Origin: Sthenelais limicola
Lineage: Eukaryota; Annelida; Polychaeta; Phyllodocida; Sigalionidae
Length of the DNA stretch: 64,000 nt
Assembly (NCBI GenBank): GCA_942159475.1
Contig: OW804096.1
Coordinates: 141,721,442 to 141,785,441, forward strand
Direction: 5' to 3'
Below, piece after piece: positions 20,155 through 31,560 of the stretch. The notes under the pieces were generated by a model. It did not search any database. It was not told where the DNA came from and was given only the letters and a program-made list of their open reading frames with translations. Each line of letters opens with the position of its first letter. The stretch's first letter is position 1. Made by a program: the position numbers and the translations under genes.

Positions 20155-20434
20155 AAACAGCCAGCAAACAGAGAAGTTGACAATAAGGGAATAATCAATG
20201 ATATAAATTCTTAATTTCCTGCATCTTGCAAAAATACATTATGATCTATTTTATGATGTGTGTAAACTTCAACTGTATACATTTAGCGACACCCCGACCC
20301 ATATATTGACCTTGGGCTGGATGAGCTGTGTTTTACTGGGAAATGAGAATATAAACGGGTGAAATTTTGACAAAATGTACAATTGGCCTTCACCATTTTT
20401 CCTCTCAAATATCCAAATGTAAGACATGTATGAA

Positions 20435-21990
20435 GTATTAGAACAACCGAACCTGCTACGGCTGACTGTTGGGAAAGGCTGACTGACGACTAGGAATAGG
20501 CTAGCTGACTACTGGGAAAGACTAGTGACACCGGGAGAGACTGGGTTCAAATTGTGCAGCTTTTGCCGGTGGGCTCTGCGGGCATGAAACACGGTCCGGA
20601 ACACCCATGGGGCTGCACAGGAGGTTAAGTTGTGGAATGCAGTCCAGAAATGGATGTGAGACAGCATAGGAGACAAGCCTGGACACACACCATAGCGCTT
20701 ATAGCCTATACCACAACTTCAAAAGAACGGCATTGCCTTGGAGGATAACATCTGGAATGGCCATGACTGTAGGTGGAAGGGGGTTCACTTACGGCGCGGC
20801 CCCTGGAAACCTGCAGTCGCTAAGTGGAGCCTGATCAGCTCTGCTGGGGCACCTCTTGAAGAACACCAGGTACAGTCTAAGCCCCGAAACCTGGCAAGAG
20901 GAAGACTGCTGATGAAGCAGACAAGGCAACGAGAAGCATGCACAGCATGTATTAGAACAACCGAACCTGCTACGGCTGACTGTTGGGAAAGGCTGACTGA
21001 CGACTAGGAATAGGCTAGCTGACTACTGGGAAAGACTAGTGACACCGGGAGAGACTGGGTTCAAATTGTGCAGCTTTTGCCGGTGGGCTCTGCGGGCATG
21101 AAACACGGTCCGGAACACCCATGGGGCTGCACAGGAGGTTAAGTTGTGGAATGCAGTCCAGAAATGGATGTGAGACAGCATAGGAGACAAGCCTGGACAC
21201 ACACCATAGCGCTTATAGCCTATACCACAACTTCAAAAGAACGGCATTGCCTTGGAGGATAACATCTGGAATGGCCATGACTGTAGGTGGAAGGGGGTTC
21301 ACTTACGGCGCGGCCCCTGGAAACCTGCAGTCGCTAAGTGGAGCCTGATCAGCTCTGCTGGGGCACCTCTTGAAGAACACCAGGTACAGTCTAAGCCCCG
21401 AAACCTGGCAAGAGGAAGACTGCTGATGAAGCAGACAAGGCAACGAGAAGCATGCACAGCATGTATTAGAACAACCGAACCTGCTACGGCTGACTGTTGG
21501 GAAAGGCTGACTGACGACTAGGAATAGGCTAGCTGACTACTGGGAAAGACTAGTGACACCGGGAGAGACTGGGTTCAAATTGTGCAGCTTTTGCCGGTGG
21601 GCTCTGCGGGCATGAAACACGGTCCGGAACACCCATGGGGCTGCACAGGAGGTTAAGTTGTGGAATGCAGTCCAGAAATGGATGTGAGACAGCATAGGAG
21701 ACAAGCCTGGACACACACCATAGCGCTTATAGCCTATACCACAACTTCAAAAGAACGGCATTGCCTTGGAGGATAACATCTGGAATGGCCATGACTGTAG
21801 GTGGAAGGGGGTTCACTTACGGCGCGGCCCCTGGAAACCTGCAGTCACTAAGTGGAGCCTGATCAGCTCTGCTGGGGCACCTCTTGAAGAACACCAGGTA
21901 CAGTCTAAGCCCCGAAACCTGGCAAGAGGAAGACTGCTGATGAAGCAGACAAGGCAACGAGAAGCATGCACAGCATGTATTAGAACAACC
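20435..21990 (+). repeat. 514-bp tandem repeat, three copies
   Basis: GTATTAGAACAACC begins units at 20435, 20949 and 21463, each exactly 514 bp, and a 14-bp stub starts a fourth at 21977. The copies are essentially identical: I saw one G-to-A change in copy 3 (TCGCTA to TCACTA near 21846). The unit is richer in G+C than the region. An 89-codon ORF (MEDNIWNGHDCRWKGVHLRR start) runs across each junction and fits no family I know. It is not a 5S, U1, U2, U5 or U6 gene. Confidence 0.93.
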
Positions 21991-22004
21991 AAGTGCAACA
22001 GTTA

Positions 22005-22200
22005 CTCTAGTTCCTTCAAACTGAGGGAAAGCCTCTCGCTCCAAACCAAAAAAGTCATTATAAACCCATTAGGAACGCTAAATACCATTATAATTCCATT
22101 AGGACGCCTATTCCTGGACCAGAAAAGCCATTAGCGCAGTAGGCGTCCAATCACTGATGTACCATTCTTACGCGATCTGAGAGGCTTTGGGCCTAGACTG
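22005..22200 (+). repeat. family B2 copy
   Basis: Left terminus eroded to CTCTAGTTCCTTC; right end GCTTTGGGCCTAGACTG. It directly precedes the resumed A copy. Confidence 0.75.
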
Positions 22201-22221
22201 GCAGATATACTTAGATATACC

Positions 22222-22387
22222 GTAGTGGCCCGTTTATAAGCCGTGATCTGTTTAAAAGCCTATCTCCAATACAGACCGGGGGTCATGAAAAAATAAAATC
22301 CTCTAAAATTTAATTCTCAATTACAAGCCAGGGCTAGAGGGGGTCGATACAATTGCAAGTCCAGGCTTATGAATGGGCCACTACAGT
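22222..22387. mobile_element. TA-flanked MITE E (Tc1/mariner-like ends)
   Basis: Ends CCGTAGTGGCCCGTTTATAA and, reversed, CTGTAGTGGCCCATTCATAA. Flanked by TA on each side. Removing it with one TA restores the A-family word GATATACCCAATG. TA duplications are the mark of the Tc1/mariner group. Boundaries are within a few bases. Confidence 0.7.
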
Positions 22388-22618
22388 ACCCAATGTTTAT
22401 CATTTTTCAGCTTAATTTATACGAATTAACTAAATGTGCAGAGCTGTCAATTGTACGTTTTCTGACGACTTGAGCGATGTACATGAGGTGATAAAATGCT
22501 CCCAGCTGGAAAAGGTGTAGTCCCGTCATACCAACATACCAGTAGCTTTGGGTGTAGGAATGTCTACCAGGAGATAAAATAGTCATACAGGTGCCCCAGT
22601 TATGTACCTCCCATATAT

Positions 22619-22853
22619 GGGCCAGATTTGCAGAAAATGTACAATTGGCAGCTCTACACATTTAGGAAATTCTGCTAAATTAGGCTGAAAAATGATGATT
22701 ACTGAGTATATCTGAGTATATTTGGTATCGCATTGATTTAAAGTATCAGTTCTGTTATGTTACACTGCATTTTGAAGCACAGTTTTGTCTTAAATGTGTA
22801 TTATTTGAGAGGATTGGAGACGGCGAATTGTACATTTTCTGAAAATCTCACCC
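22619..22853 (-). repeat. MITE family A copy (A1)
   Basis: Full length, ATAT on both sides, followed by (TA)n. Confidence 0.93.
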
Positions 22854-22997
22854 ATATATATATATATATACAATAATAGATAATATTATTACGTATATAT
22901 TATGAATTTATATAATATACAAAGTGTGTCGGTACGTCAGGTGGGGAAAATAACCTTACGATTTGGGATTGGATTCCTCCGATTTAGTTCAACTGTT

Positions 22998-23197
22998 CAG
23001 ATCCAAACCCTCAGATCAGATAAGAATGGTATGTAAGTGATTGGACGCCTACTCCGCTAATCAGTTTCCTGGCCTAGAACTCGGCGTTTTAATGGGAATA
23101 TAATGAAATCTAATGGAATTATTATGACACTTTGCGGTTTGAGGCAAGAGGCTTTCCCTCCGTTTGAAGGGACTCTCTCAACTTTGGGCCTAGACTG
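22998..23197 (-). repeat. MITE family B copy
   Basis: Left end degraded (CAGATCCAAACCC); right end TTTGGGCCTAGACTG. Confidence 0.83.
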
Positions 23198-23225
23198 AGC
23201 TATCTTTATCCATTTTCATGCATCT

Positions 23226-23466
23226 CCAGGCCCAAACCCTCAGATCAGATAAATGTATGGTGTGTCAGTGATTGGATTTTGGCGAAAGAAATTGGCGTTT
23301 TAATTGGAATATAATAACAATTTGCGGTCTTAATTGAATTATAATGACACTTTTTTAATTATAACCACATTTTGCGGTGTTAATGGAATTATAATGACAA
23401 TGGCGGTTTGAGGCGAGAGGCTTTCCCTTCATTTGAAGGGACTCTCTCAACTTTGGGCCTAGACTG
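23226..23466 (-). repeat. MITE family B copy with internal duplication
   Basis: The ATTATAATGACA-type core is repeated about three times, so this copy is longer (~240 bp). Confidence 0.8.
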
Positions 23467-23495
23467 TGACTGCGCTAGCTGTTTCTCCCCCGACT

Positions 23496-23548
23496 GCCCC
23501 CCCCCCCCCCCCACCCCCCACCCCCCCCCCACACACACACACCCCTCC
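23496..23548 (+). repeat. C-run with (CA)n
   Basis: Three long C runs followed by ACACACACAC. Confidence 0.9.
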
Positions 23549-23744
23549 TGTCGACACAATTGTTAATATCTAAAAATTATTTTATGTGTTTTGAGTTAAT
23601 GAGTTAATTTATTGTCTTATTGTTTAAAGTGATTAAGGTGCATAAATAAAGTATTTAATTGTATTAATTGTATTTGGCCATAGTCAGTCAGTATGTTATC
23701 CGTTCTCGCAAAAGGTACTGAGGCATTGCCCCGTCATGATAACA

Positions 23745-23775
<31 letters not shown>

Positions 23776-24600
23776 GATTTATCCAGCATCTCAAGACATG
23801 AATCCCAATAAAACAGTCGAGAACAGGTAACACTAGTAAATTGTGGCCTTCTACCTGCTGCTGCAGTCTACATTTAACAAGTTTAGAAAAATGAACTAAC
23901 ACATGAGTCAGGGTATTGCGTTTTACACAATCAACTATGTAACCAAGCAAATCCCCCTATTGCAATAAATACACGTTTCCCCGCCCTCACTAAAAGCTAT
24001 AAATAGAATGTGTGGTAGGAGTAGTCACACCCCTCTCTAACCCTTTGCCTGTGGGGCGCTGCCTATCATAGATAACCCTTTAACCCTGGCAATGTAGAGC
24101 TTCCTGGTGTGTAAGCTATATGTGGGAGCAAGCATGTATGGAATTCTCAAATTTATATATATTTATATTTAAAAATACTTTTATCTACATACTTCATATT
24201 ATTTATATAGATCAGTTGTTGTCTAGAGGTTAATACAGCTTTGATAATATGATATCTATTATGATATTTATTTATGTATTTTAGTGATCTTTTATTTTCT
24301 TGCTAGAAATCTAAAAAATAGATATGTACATCGAAACCTGGTATATATTCTGATGTATTCAATTTTCCATTTATTTATCAAGCAAAGAAAAGTAATCCTT
24401 ACTTATTTATGTATATATATGTGCAAATAGAAGAACAAAGGAGAATTATTGTACAGTCTACACATCACCTGGGCCCGACAGAACTAACCCCGAAAAGGGG
24501 AGTCGGTAACCAAGTTTAAATAAAATCTTTAAAAAAAGATTATCTATTTTCTAAGCATATGTTTTGTTTAGAAAATAAAAACAAACTGATGGTGATAATG
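23549..24600. other. AT-rich stretch; possible poly(A) retro-insertion on the minus strand
   Basis: A T-run of about 21 at 23746 would be the poly(A) tail of a minus-strand retrocopy extending to ~23950. Its ORF (MLGYIVDCVKRNTLTHVLVH start) is unrecognised and no target duplication was found. The rest shows nothing. Confidence 0.35.
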
Positions 24601-24639
24601 ATATTGAATAATACTATTGAATGATAATACATGAATATA

Positions 24640-24722
24640 CTCTTTTATTACTACTCGACTGTACCCACTATGTACTCTTCGATTATGACAAATAAAAAAC
24701 ATCTTATCTTATCTTATCTTAT
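24640..24722 (+). repeat. probable LINE 3' tail with (TCTTA)n
   Basis: GACAAATAAAAAACA followed by four TCTTA units. Confidence 0.5.
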
Positions 24723-24819
24723 ATCATCAAATACAATATCAGTATTACCAGTATTAGTAAACAGTATTAGTAAACAAATAAATTATCATAATTCTCAATT
24801 CATATTAGAAGAGACAGAA

Positions 24820-25033
24820 CACTCTAGACCCAAACCCTCAGATTAGATACGACTGGTAAGTCAGTGATTGGATCCCTGCTTCGCTAATCGGTTTCCTGGC
24901 CAAGGTCTCAGCGTTTTAATGGGAATATAATCACATTTTGCGGTGTTAATGGAATTATATTGGCACTTTGCGGTTTGAGGCGAGAGGCTTTCCCTTGGTT
25001 TGAAGGGACTTTCTAAACTTAAGGCCTAGACTG
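24820..25033 (-). repeat. MITE family B copy
   Basis: CACTCTAGACCCAAACC to AAGGCCTAGACTG. Target duplication AGAA (24816-24819 and 25034-25037). Confidence 0.88.
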
Positions 25034-25613
25034 AGAAATGTATATTATATTATAACGATTACAAGCTGTTCACGGGAAAGAGTCTGAATTGCAATTGAGT
25101 CTCTACTTAAAACATATTTAAATATAAAATATTTGAATAAAAATACTTTCGGTTTAAGAACCTCCGGAAATTAGTGGTCTACGTGTTGCACCTTCTTACC
25201 AGTTACGTGGGTGTTTAATGTCATGGGATTTTAATTCTTAAAAGAATTCTAATCGAGGTAAATTTGTATTAAAAAATCTCATACTGTTTTTTTTCAGTTT
25301 TTTTATATTTTCTTATAGACAGTCTCACTTACGTGGGCGTTTAATGTCACGGGAATTTGATTATTAAAAGAATTTTAATCGAGGTAAATTGAAAAAATAT
25401 TACTGCATTTTTGTTATTTTCTTGACAACAGATCATTATGAAATTCCTTCGTGTAGCCGGAACCCATTTATAATACTGATAAATAAGAGTTAAATCGGTG
25501 GTATAACAGGACAGTTGAAAATAGTAGGTACACAAATCAGGAAGGGAAAAACAGCCATTACCATTAGTCATTAATTTTATTCCTATTTCCTCATTCTAGT
25601 CATATCACTATAC
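25034..25613. other. no gene; two ~60-bp similar blocks
   Basis: ACGTGGG(T/C)GTTTAATGTCA and TTTTAATCGAGGTAAATT occur at ~25204 and ~25332, a diverged duplication about 128 bp apart. Confidence 0.5.
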
Positions 25614-25848
25614 GGGTTAGATCTTCAGAAAATGTACAATTAGCCTTCACCAATCCTCTCAAATAACACAAATTTAAGTCGAAAATCAGGTTCAAAATAC
25701 AGTTTAACATAACCAGACAGATTTATTGAATGAATACAATACAGAATATACTCAGATATAACTAGTATTTATCAATTCTCACTCTAATTTATCAGAATGG
25801 GATCGATGTGTAGAACTGTAGATTGTGCATTTTCTGAAAATCTGACCC
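25614..25848 (+). repeat. MITE family A copy (A3)
   Basis: Full length. Confidence 0.92.
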
Positions 25849-26040
25849 AAACCTTCCCATTTCCTGCTACTGGACCCAATCTACTAATTAAGCGGTTAAA
25901 AGTCTTTACCACAAGATGTGGCTGGATTCTTCCCAGGTGACGCATAGACATAGGTTTCCTGGGTTGGTTTGGGGTGGGGTTTAGGTTGGCGGAGGTGTTT
26001 GTACACGTATGTGTATGGGGAGTAAAGAACGGTGTGGTGG

Positions 26041-26400
26041 GAGGGGGATAGAAAGAGAGATAGACAGGAGGAGAGATAGAGAGAGAGAACGACAGGGACA
26101 GACAGACGGACAGACAGAGAGCGAGTGAGGAGGGGCACAGAGAGAGAGGGAGAAACAGAGGGAGGGAGGGAGGGAGGGAGAGAAAGAGAAAAAGAGAGAG
26201 AGGGGGGAGAAGGGCAGAGAAAGAGAGAAAAAGCGAGGTAGAGAGGGAAAGAAAGAGAGGGAAAGAGAGAGAGAAAGAGAAAGAGAGAGAAAATGAGAGA
26301 GGGAAAGAGAGAGAGAAAGAGTAAACAGGTATATATTAGGGAAGATGTAAAATATTGTCATAACAAAAACAATGAAATAATGATTTGATTCTCAATTAGA
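26041..26400 (+). repeat. element H, GA tract plus conserved tail
   Basis: Purine tract 26041-26320, then tail GTAAACAGGTATATATTAGG to AATAATGATTTGATTCTC. Confidence 0.75.
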
Positions 26401-26406
26401 TATTAG

Positions 26407-26553
26407 AAGCCTGCTTCGCCTATTGAGGACTAGGCGTTCTAGTGGGAATATAATGACATTTTGCGGTCTTAATGGAATTATAATGGCACTTTGCAGTTTG
26501 AGGGGAGAGGCTTTCCCTCTGTTTGAAGAGACTCTCAAGTTTGGGCCTAGATT
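26407..26553 (-). repeat. MITE family B copy, left end missing
   Basis: Starts in GCCTGCTTCGCC and ends TTTGGGCCTAGATT. It separates two element H copies. Confidence 0.8.
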
Positions 26554-26563
26554 AAATATGACA

Positions 26564-26872
26564 AGGAGAGGGAAAGAGAGAGAGAACGAGAAAGAGAGAG
26601 GGAAAGAAAGAGAGGGAAAGAAAAAGAAAGAGAAAGAGAGAGAGACAGAGGGAAAGAGAAAGAGAGCGGGAAAGAGAGAGAGGGAAAGAGAAAGAGAGCG
26701 GGAAAGAGAGAGAGGGAAAGAGAAAGAGAGAGAGAAAGAGAGAGAGGGAAAGAGAGAGGGAAAGAGTAGACAGGTATATGACTATATAAAATGCGATTCG
26801 ATCCAGAGAAGATATAAAATATTGTCACAACAAAAACAATGAAATAATAATTTGATTCTCAAAAGTCATTAA
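26564..26872 (+). repeat. element H, second GA tract plus tail
   Basis: Tract 26564-26766, then GTAGACAGGTATATGACTAT and ATGCGATTCGATCCAGAGAA to TAATTTGATTCTCAA. Confidence 0.75.
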
Positions 26873-27571
26873 GATAATCAAACAGACTCTTGATAATCAA
26901 ATGGAAGACTTGATGGATCCTATCCAGGACCTAATTATATAATTACAGTTATTTGAAGCACAATTTTCTACACTTTTCTTCATTAAATATGACATTTTCG
27001 TCCAAATTGCTTCCTCTTCACAAGAAAATGAGCATTTTGTCACTGATAAATTATCACTTTTGTCTTATTTGTCGAACCATTTAATGAACTCACCTCATTA
27101 AGTGTTGTTAATTGAGGAAACGAGGTACGATAAGGAAGTTGTTAATTATAATCGTTTCAAGACAATTAAAATGCTCGCTTGAATATGAAACGCAGTTTCT
27201 GTTTATCACATGTTTGCAAGGTATAAGTTGAAAAAAATTGCATCAAACGAAGAGGCATATCTTTTAACGAGGCGCCTTTTAACATGCTACATGATCAGTG
27301 ATTGGAAGCCTACTGCGCGATTAAATATTTGTATTTGCTACAAACATTTTAAACAATCATTAGTAAATTACGCATGACCATAATATGGTGCTTTTCGTGC
27401 GTTGCCAGATACAAAATCAACATCATAATTCAAATGCAAATAATCAATTGAGTAGAATAGTATCAATATCAAATTAATTCAAATGTCTCAAACTTTGTCG
27501 TTCAACACTAATATACATACGCTAGCTATTTCTATATGAACGATATTCAAATCAAATAATTATAATTATAA
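26873..27571. other. AT-rich unique stretch, no gene seen
   Basis: No repeat recognised. Confidence 0.5.
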
Positions 27572-27672
27572 TTGCATTTTTCTGTTTGGACCGAGAAGCT
27601 TAATTTCCCCTCAGTTTGGAGGGAATCTTTTTCCTCAGTTTGGAGACTTGGAGTCAACTCTGAGCCTAAACT
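27572..27672 (-). repeat. family B2 fragment with duplicated end
   Basis: TCCCCTCAGTTTGGAGGGAA occurs twice in part, then CTCTGAGCCTAAACTG. Confidence 0.6.
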
Positions 27673-28265
27673 GTTCTAATGCGTATTAATGCATGTTAAT
27701 ATCATATAAAAGAATCCTGTCAAACCTCCCAATTCCAGCAGACTGAGTCATATGATATACTATTCAGGGGCGGGGATATTGAGAGAAATGTGCAATAACC
27801 TATATACCTATGGCATTTCCAACTCACTGGGTAAACTCCCCGGAAAAGGGAAGGAGGGCAAAGCCACACGCACATAATGTGGGCATTCACCAAAATAATA
27901 ACAACAACAGAAGCACTTTTTAGAAAGGCTCTTTCTTCTCTTTATCAATTTATTTTCGCGCCTGTACACTTTGCGGCTCGTTGAATAAAGTGTTTTCGCA
28001 AACATTTAAAGATTCGTGGATTGTGATTTTTTTTCTATTTATTTGTGTTCTCTTTAGGGACCGATTTTGAAGAACTGTCCAATACAAGTCATTTATTTTC
28101 GCGGCCATTCATTTTCCCAGAATTTGCGAACATTTTGATACACGAAAGTTTTAGCTTTGATTCTCCGCACAAAGGTGTGTCCTTGACCTAGTTTGGGGTG
28201 TTGACCTTGACCCAGTGTGGAGGTAATATCAAAACATGCATCTTTACTAGGTGTAAAAAGTTCAT
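27673..28265. other. no gene; two TTATTTTCGCG words
   Basis: TTATTTTCGCG at ~27950 and ~28090 may mark a diverged repeat. Confidence 0.4.
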
Positions 28266-28500
28266 GGGTCAGATCTTCAGAAAATGTACAATTCACCTTC
28301 ACAAATCCTCTCAAATAACCCACATTTAAGACAAAAATGAGCTTCAAAATGCAGTTTAACATAACAGAACTGATGATTTAAATCAATGCGATACCGAATA
28401 TACTCAGATATACCCGGTATTCTTCATTTTTCATTCAAATATAGCAGAATTTACTAAATAAGCATATTTGACAATTGTACATTTTCTGAAAACCTGACCC
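28266..28500 (+). repeat. MITE family A copy (A1)
   Basis: Full length, target duplication TCAT. Confidence 0.94.
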
Positions 28501-28634
28501 TCATAAAGAACAGTGGTGGTAGTCATAAAAACAAACAAACGACGCACGTGACCAACACAGAAATAAAAATAAAAAATATATAAATAATAATAATAGAATG
28601 CAAAAAGGGGGTTTTCCCTTTCCATCCTGTATAT

Positions 28635-28870
28635 GAGTCAGATTTTCCGAAAATGTACAATTCGCCTTCACCAATCCTCTCAAATAACCCAAATTTAAGA
28701 CAAATATGAGCTTCAAAATGCAGTTGAAAATAACAGAACTGATACTTTTATTCGATGCAATATCAGATATACTCAGATATACATAGTACTGACCACTTTT
28801 TCAGTCTAATTTAGCCGGATTTACTAAATCTGTAGAGCTGTGAATTGTACATTTTCTGAAAATCTGACCC
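28635..28870 (+). repeat. MITE family A copy (A1 variant)
   Basis: Core ATTCGATGCAATATCAGATA, shared with the copy at 43491. ATAT both sides. Confidence 0.93.
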
Positions 28871-29116
28871 ATATATATATACATCCTTTGTCTATTTTGA
28901 ATTGGACATGAATGGTATGAGCGTACAGGTGTTTGTAAGGCCATAATATTTTGAAATAATATTATAGGCTACATATAATACTTTTTACCTTCATACTCCC
29001 CTTTATTGTATACACTACGTTAGTGCATATAGGTTAGATTAAAAGAATAGATGTCATGTTTTATGGTATTTATTTCATGTTTTATGGTATTTATTTCCAA
29101 AGTAGTAACAGAGTAA

Positions 29117-29267
29117 TACAGTTCAACATAACCAGACAGATTTATTGAATGAATAAAATACAGAATACACTCAGATATACTCAGTATTCATCAACTTTCA
29201 CCCTAATTTAGCAGAATTTGAAAGATGTGTAGAACTGTAGATTGTGCACTTTCTGAAAACCTGACCC
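29117..29267 (+). repeat. MITE family A (A3), left end truncated
   Basis: Begins within CAGTTCAACATAACCAG. Confidence 0.88.
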
Positions 29268-29377
29268 GTGTAGGAGCTCAACAAACTTTTCTTGAAATAG
29301 AAATTCGCATTGTCCAAATTCATTTCCTAAAGTTTCCCTACTATACCAACTGCTTACTGCGGAACTCCACTACAGAA

Positions 29378-29584
29378 ATAGGCCGACTCCACTAGACAAA
29401 TTTTGTAGTTGCCCACTAATTTGTTGAAACAAATATCCATACAGAAATAACAGTTTCTAGAGAATGTGGCAATACATCTGACACTCCACCATTTGCGTTT
29501 TCATTGCAAACATGAAATGAACAGATGTTCGTTGGCAACAAGAAAATTTGTCGCCGCCGTTTTTCCCCTAGTGGAGTCGCCCTA
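29378..29584. repeat. inverted-repeat element L (207 bp)
   Basis: Ends ATAGGCCGACTCCACTAG and, reversed, ATAGGGCGACTCCACTAG. The pairing continues inward (GACAAATTTTGTAGTTGCC with its near-complement), giving arms of ~45 bp. Confidence 0.7.
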
Positions 29585-30114
29585 TTAGTGAGCTTTCCAT
29601 ACGATTTAAAATACATTACTGATTCTTATAGACAAGTCCTTATTGTCTTGTCTTTGTCTAAGACTTATTGTATTTGATATGTTTTATTTTAAGACATTTA
29701 AAAGAATGGTATTTAATTTACTAAAAATATAAATGTCATATAATAATTAGTTTTGAGTCTACTGAAAATAGTATATTAGTATAGTATATCTGAACAATGT
29801 AGTCTGAATAATAGTTATTAAAATTCAGAAGGAAAAAATTCTGTTATTCCTACTGCTATTTTAAGACCCTCTCCAAACACCTTTATAAGGCACTATATCT
29901 GCACATATTCCTACGCCAAATTTGCATAAACCGGACTAGTTTTAGCACGGTACGAGATAAGTAGCTCAATTCTATTTAAGAGCATGAAATGCAAGCAGAA
30001 TTCCTGCATAATTTGGCAGAGAAAACATGTATTTGTTCTTTTGGTGACGCAAATGCAGCGATATAAATAGTCTTTCTCGTGCAATAGTGCAAATATATTT
30101 GTATAAATGCATAT
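29585..30114. other. AT-rich stretch, no gene seen
   Basis: No repeat recognised. Confidence 0.5.
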
Positions 30115-30348
30115 GGGACAGATTTTTAGAAAATGTACAATTCAACTTCACCAATCCTCTCAAATAACCCACATTTTAGACGAAAATAAAGTTCAAAATA
30201 CAGTTCAACCTAACCAAACAGATTGCTAGAATCAACGCAATGCAGAATATACTCGAATTTACCTCGTATTGACCAAATTGCAGCCTAATTTAGCAAGTTT
30301 ACTAAATGTGTACAGCTGCCAATTGTACATTTTCTGAAAATCTGACCC
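30115..30348 (+). repeat. MITE family A copy (A2)
   Basis: Full length, ATAT both sides. Confidence 0.93.
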
Positions 30349-30416
30349 ATATGTTGGGCGGGGTGGTAGGAAGAAGTAAGTTAATAATTAACCGAGATCA
30401 GCCAGGGACGACCTCC

Positions 30417-30618
30417 CAGTCTAGGCCCAAAGTTGAGAGAGTCCCTTCAAACGGAGGGAAAGCCTCTCGCCTCAAACCGCAATATGCCATTATAATTCCA
30501 TTAAGATCGCAAAATGGCATTATATTTCCATTGGAACGCCGAGTCCTAGGCCAGGAAACCGATTATTGAAGTCATTAACATATCATTCTGATCTGATCTG
30601 AGGGTTGGACCTAGAGTG
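30417..30618 (+). repeat. MITE family B, reference copy
   Basis: CAGTCTAGGCCCAAAG to TTTGGACCTAGAGTG, imperfect 15-bp inverted ends. Target duplication CTCC (30413-30416 and 30619-30622). Interior: GAGAGTCCCTTC, GAAAGCCTCTCGCC, CAAACCGCAA, ATTATAATTCC twice, AGGCCAGGAAACCGATTA, CATTCTGATCTGATCTGAGG. No coding capacity. Confidence 0.92.
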
Positions 30619-30902
30619 CTCCATTGAAGAATAGCGTCTTTCACAGAAGGTTTAATATTATATATTGGAATGTCCCTTTTCCGAATGAATGTGAATGTAA
30701 ATGGAAAATGGAAATACAACTATTACAATACGATACAAGTTGCAAAATAGTGCGTTATTGCGGACTGGGTCATCCTTTTCTCCATAATATATATACCTTA
30801 TACAACTATAGTAATTTTTCTTTTTTGGACTTTTATATCTTAACAACCCAACAGAAATATCATCTAGATGTGAGTACGTAGACCCTGGAATGATTCATAC
30901 TT
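30619..30902. other. unique AT-rich stretch, no gene seen
   Basis: ORFs on both strands lack motifs. Confidence 0.45.
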
Positions 30903-31136
30903 GGGTCAGATTTTCAGAAAATGTACAATTGGCAGCGGTACACATTTAGTAAATTCTGCTAAATAAGGCTGCAATTTGGTCAATACTAGGTAAATTCGAG
31001 TATATTTGGCATTGCATTGATTCTAACAATCTGTTTGGTTAGGTTGAACTGTATTTTGAACTTTATTTTCACCTGAAATTTGGGTTATTTGAGAGGATTT
31101 GCGAGGTTGAATTGTACATTTTCTGAAAATCGGACC
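30903..31136 (-). repeat. MITE family A copy (A2)
   Basis: Terminus GGACC has lost one C; the flanking ACTT / ACTC is a near match. Confidence 0.92.
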
Positions 31137-31345
31137 ACTCAATATACACTCTTGGATACCTTTCGTTGGTTACATCACAAAGTAGAGTTTGGTCTAACCT
31201 TGGAGTAATAATTGAACAATGGATTCGAAACCAAGTAGGGGGCATCCACTGAAGAACTTGCTCCAATAAATCAATTGCATACAACACATAGTATAGGCAG
31301 AAGCCAAACTACAGGTATAGCAGAGATAAATGCTGGGATTGGGCA

Positions 31346-31560
31346 CAGTCTAGGCCCAAAGTTGAAAGAGTCCCTTCAAACAAAGGTAAAGCCTTTCGCC
31401 TCAAACCGCAAAGAGTCATTATAATTGCACTAACACTGCAAAATGCCATTATAGTCCCATTAAAACGCCGAGTTCTAAGCCAGGAAAGTAGGCCAGCGAG
31501 GTAGGGGTCCAATCAATAACATATGATTCTTATCTGATCTGAAGGTTTGGACCTAGAGTG
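31346..31560 (+). repeat. MITE family B copy
   Basis: CAGTCTAGGCCCAAAG to TTTGGACCTAGAGTG. Confidence 0.87.

Larger units (their letters stand above)
20357..22474 (+). repeat. MITE family A copy split by ~2 kb of other repeats
   Basis: Left third at 20357-20430 (GGGTGAAATTTTGACAAAAT). Right part resumes at 22201 (GCAGATATACTTAGATATAC), is broken again by element E, and ends near 22474 (TTTTCTGACGACTTGAGC). Confidence 0.75.

Noticed and set aside
20560..20620. GGTTCAAATTG resembling a Pol III B box in the 514-bp unit
   Set aside because: It departs from the consensus and no A box or tRNA fold was found.
20738..21521. Repeated 89-aa ORF in the 514-bp array
   Set aside because: It crosses the unit junction and is identical only because the DNA is. 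There is no family motif or conservation evidence.
26423..26560. Recurrent peptide GIIMALCGLRREAFPSFEGT
   Set aside because: Chance translation of family B; it follows MITE boundaries, not exon boundaries.
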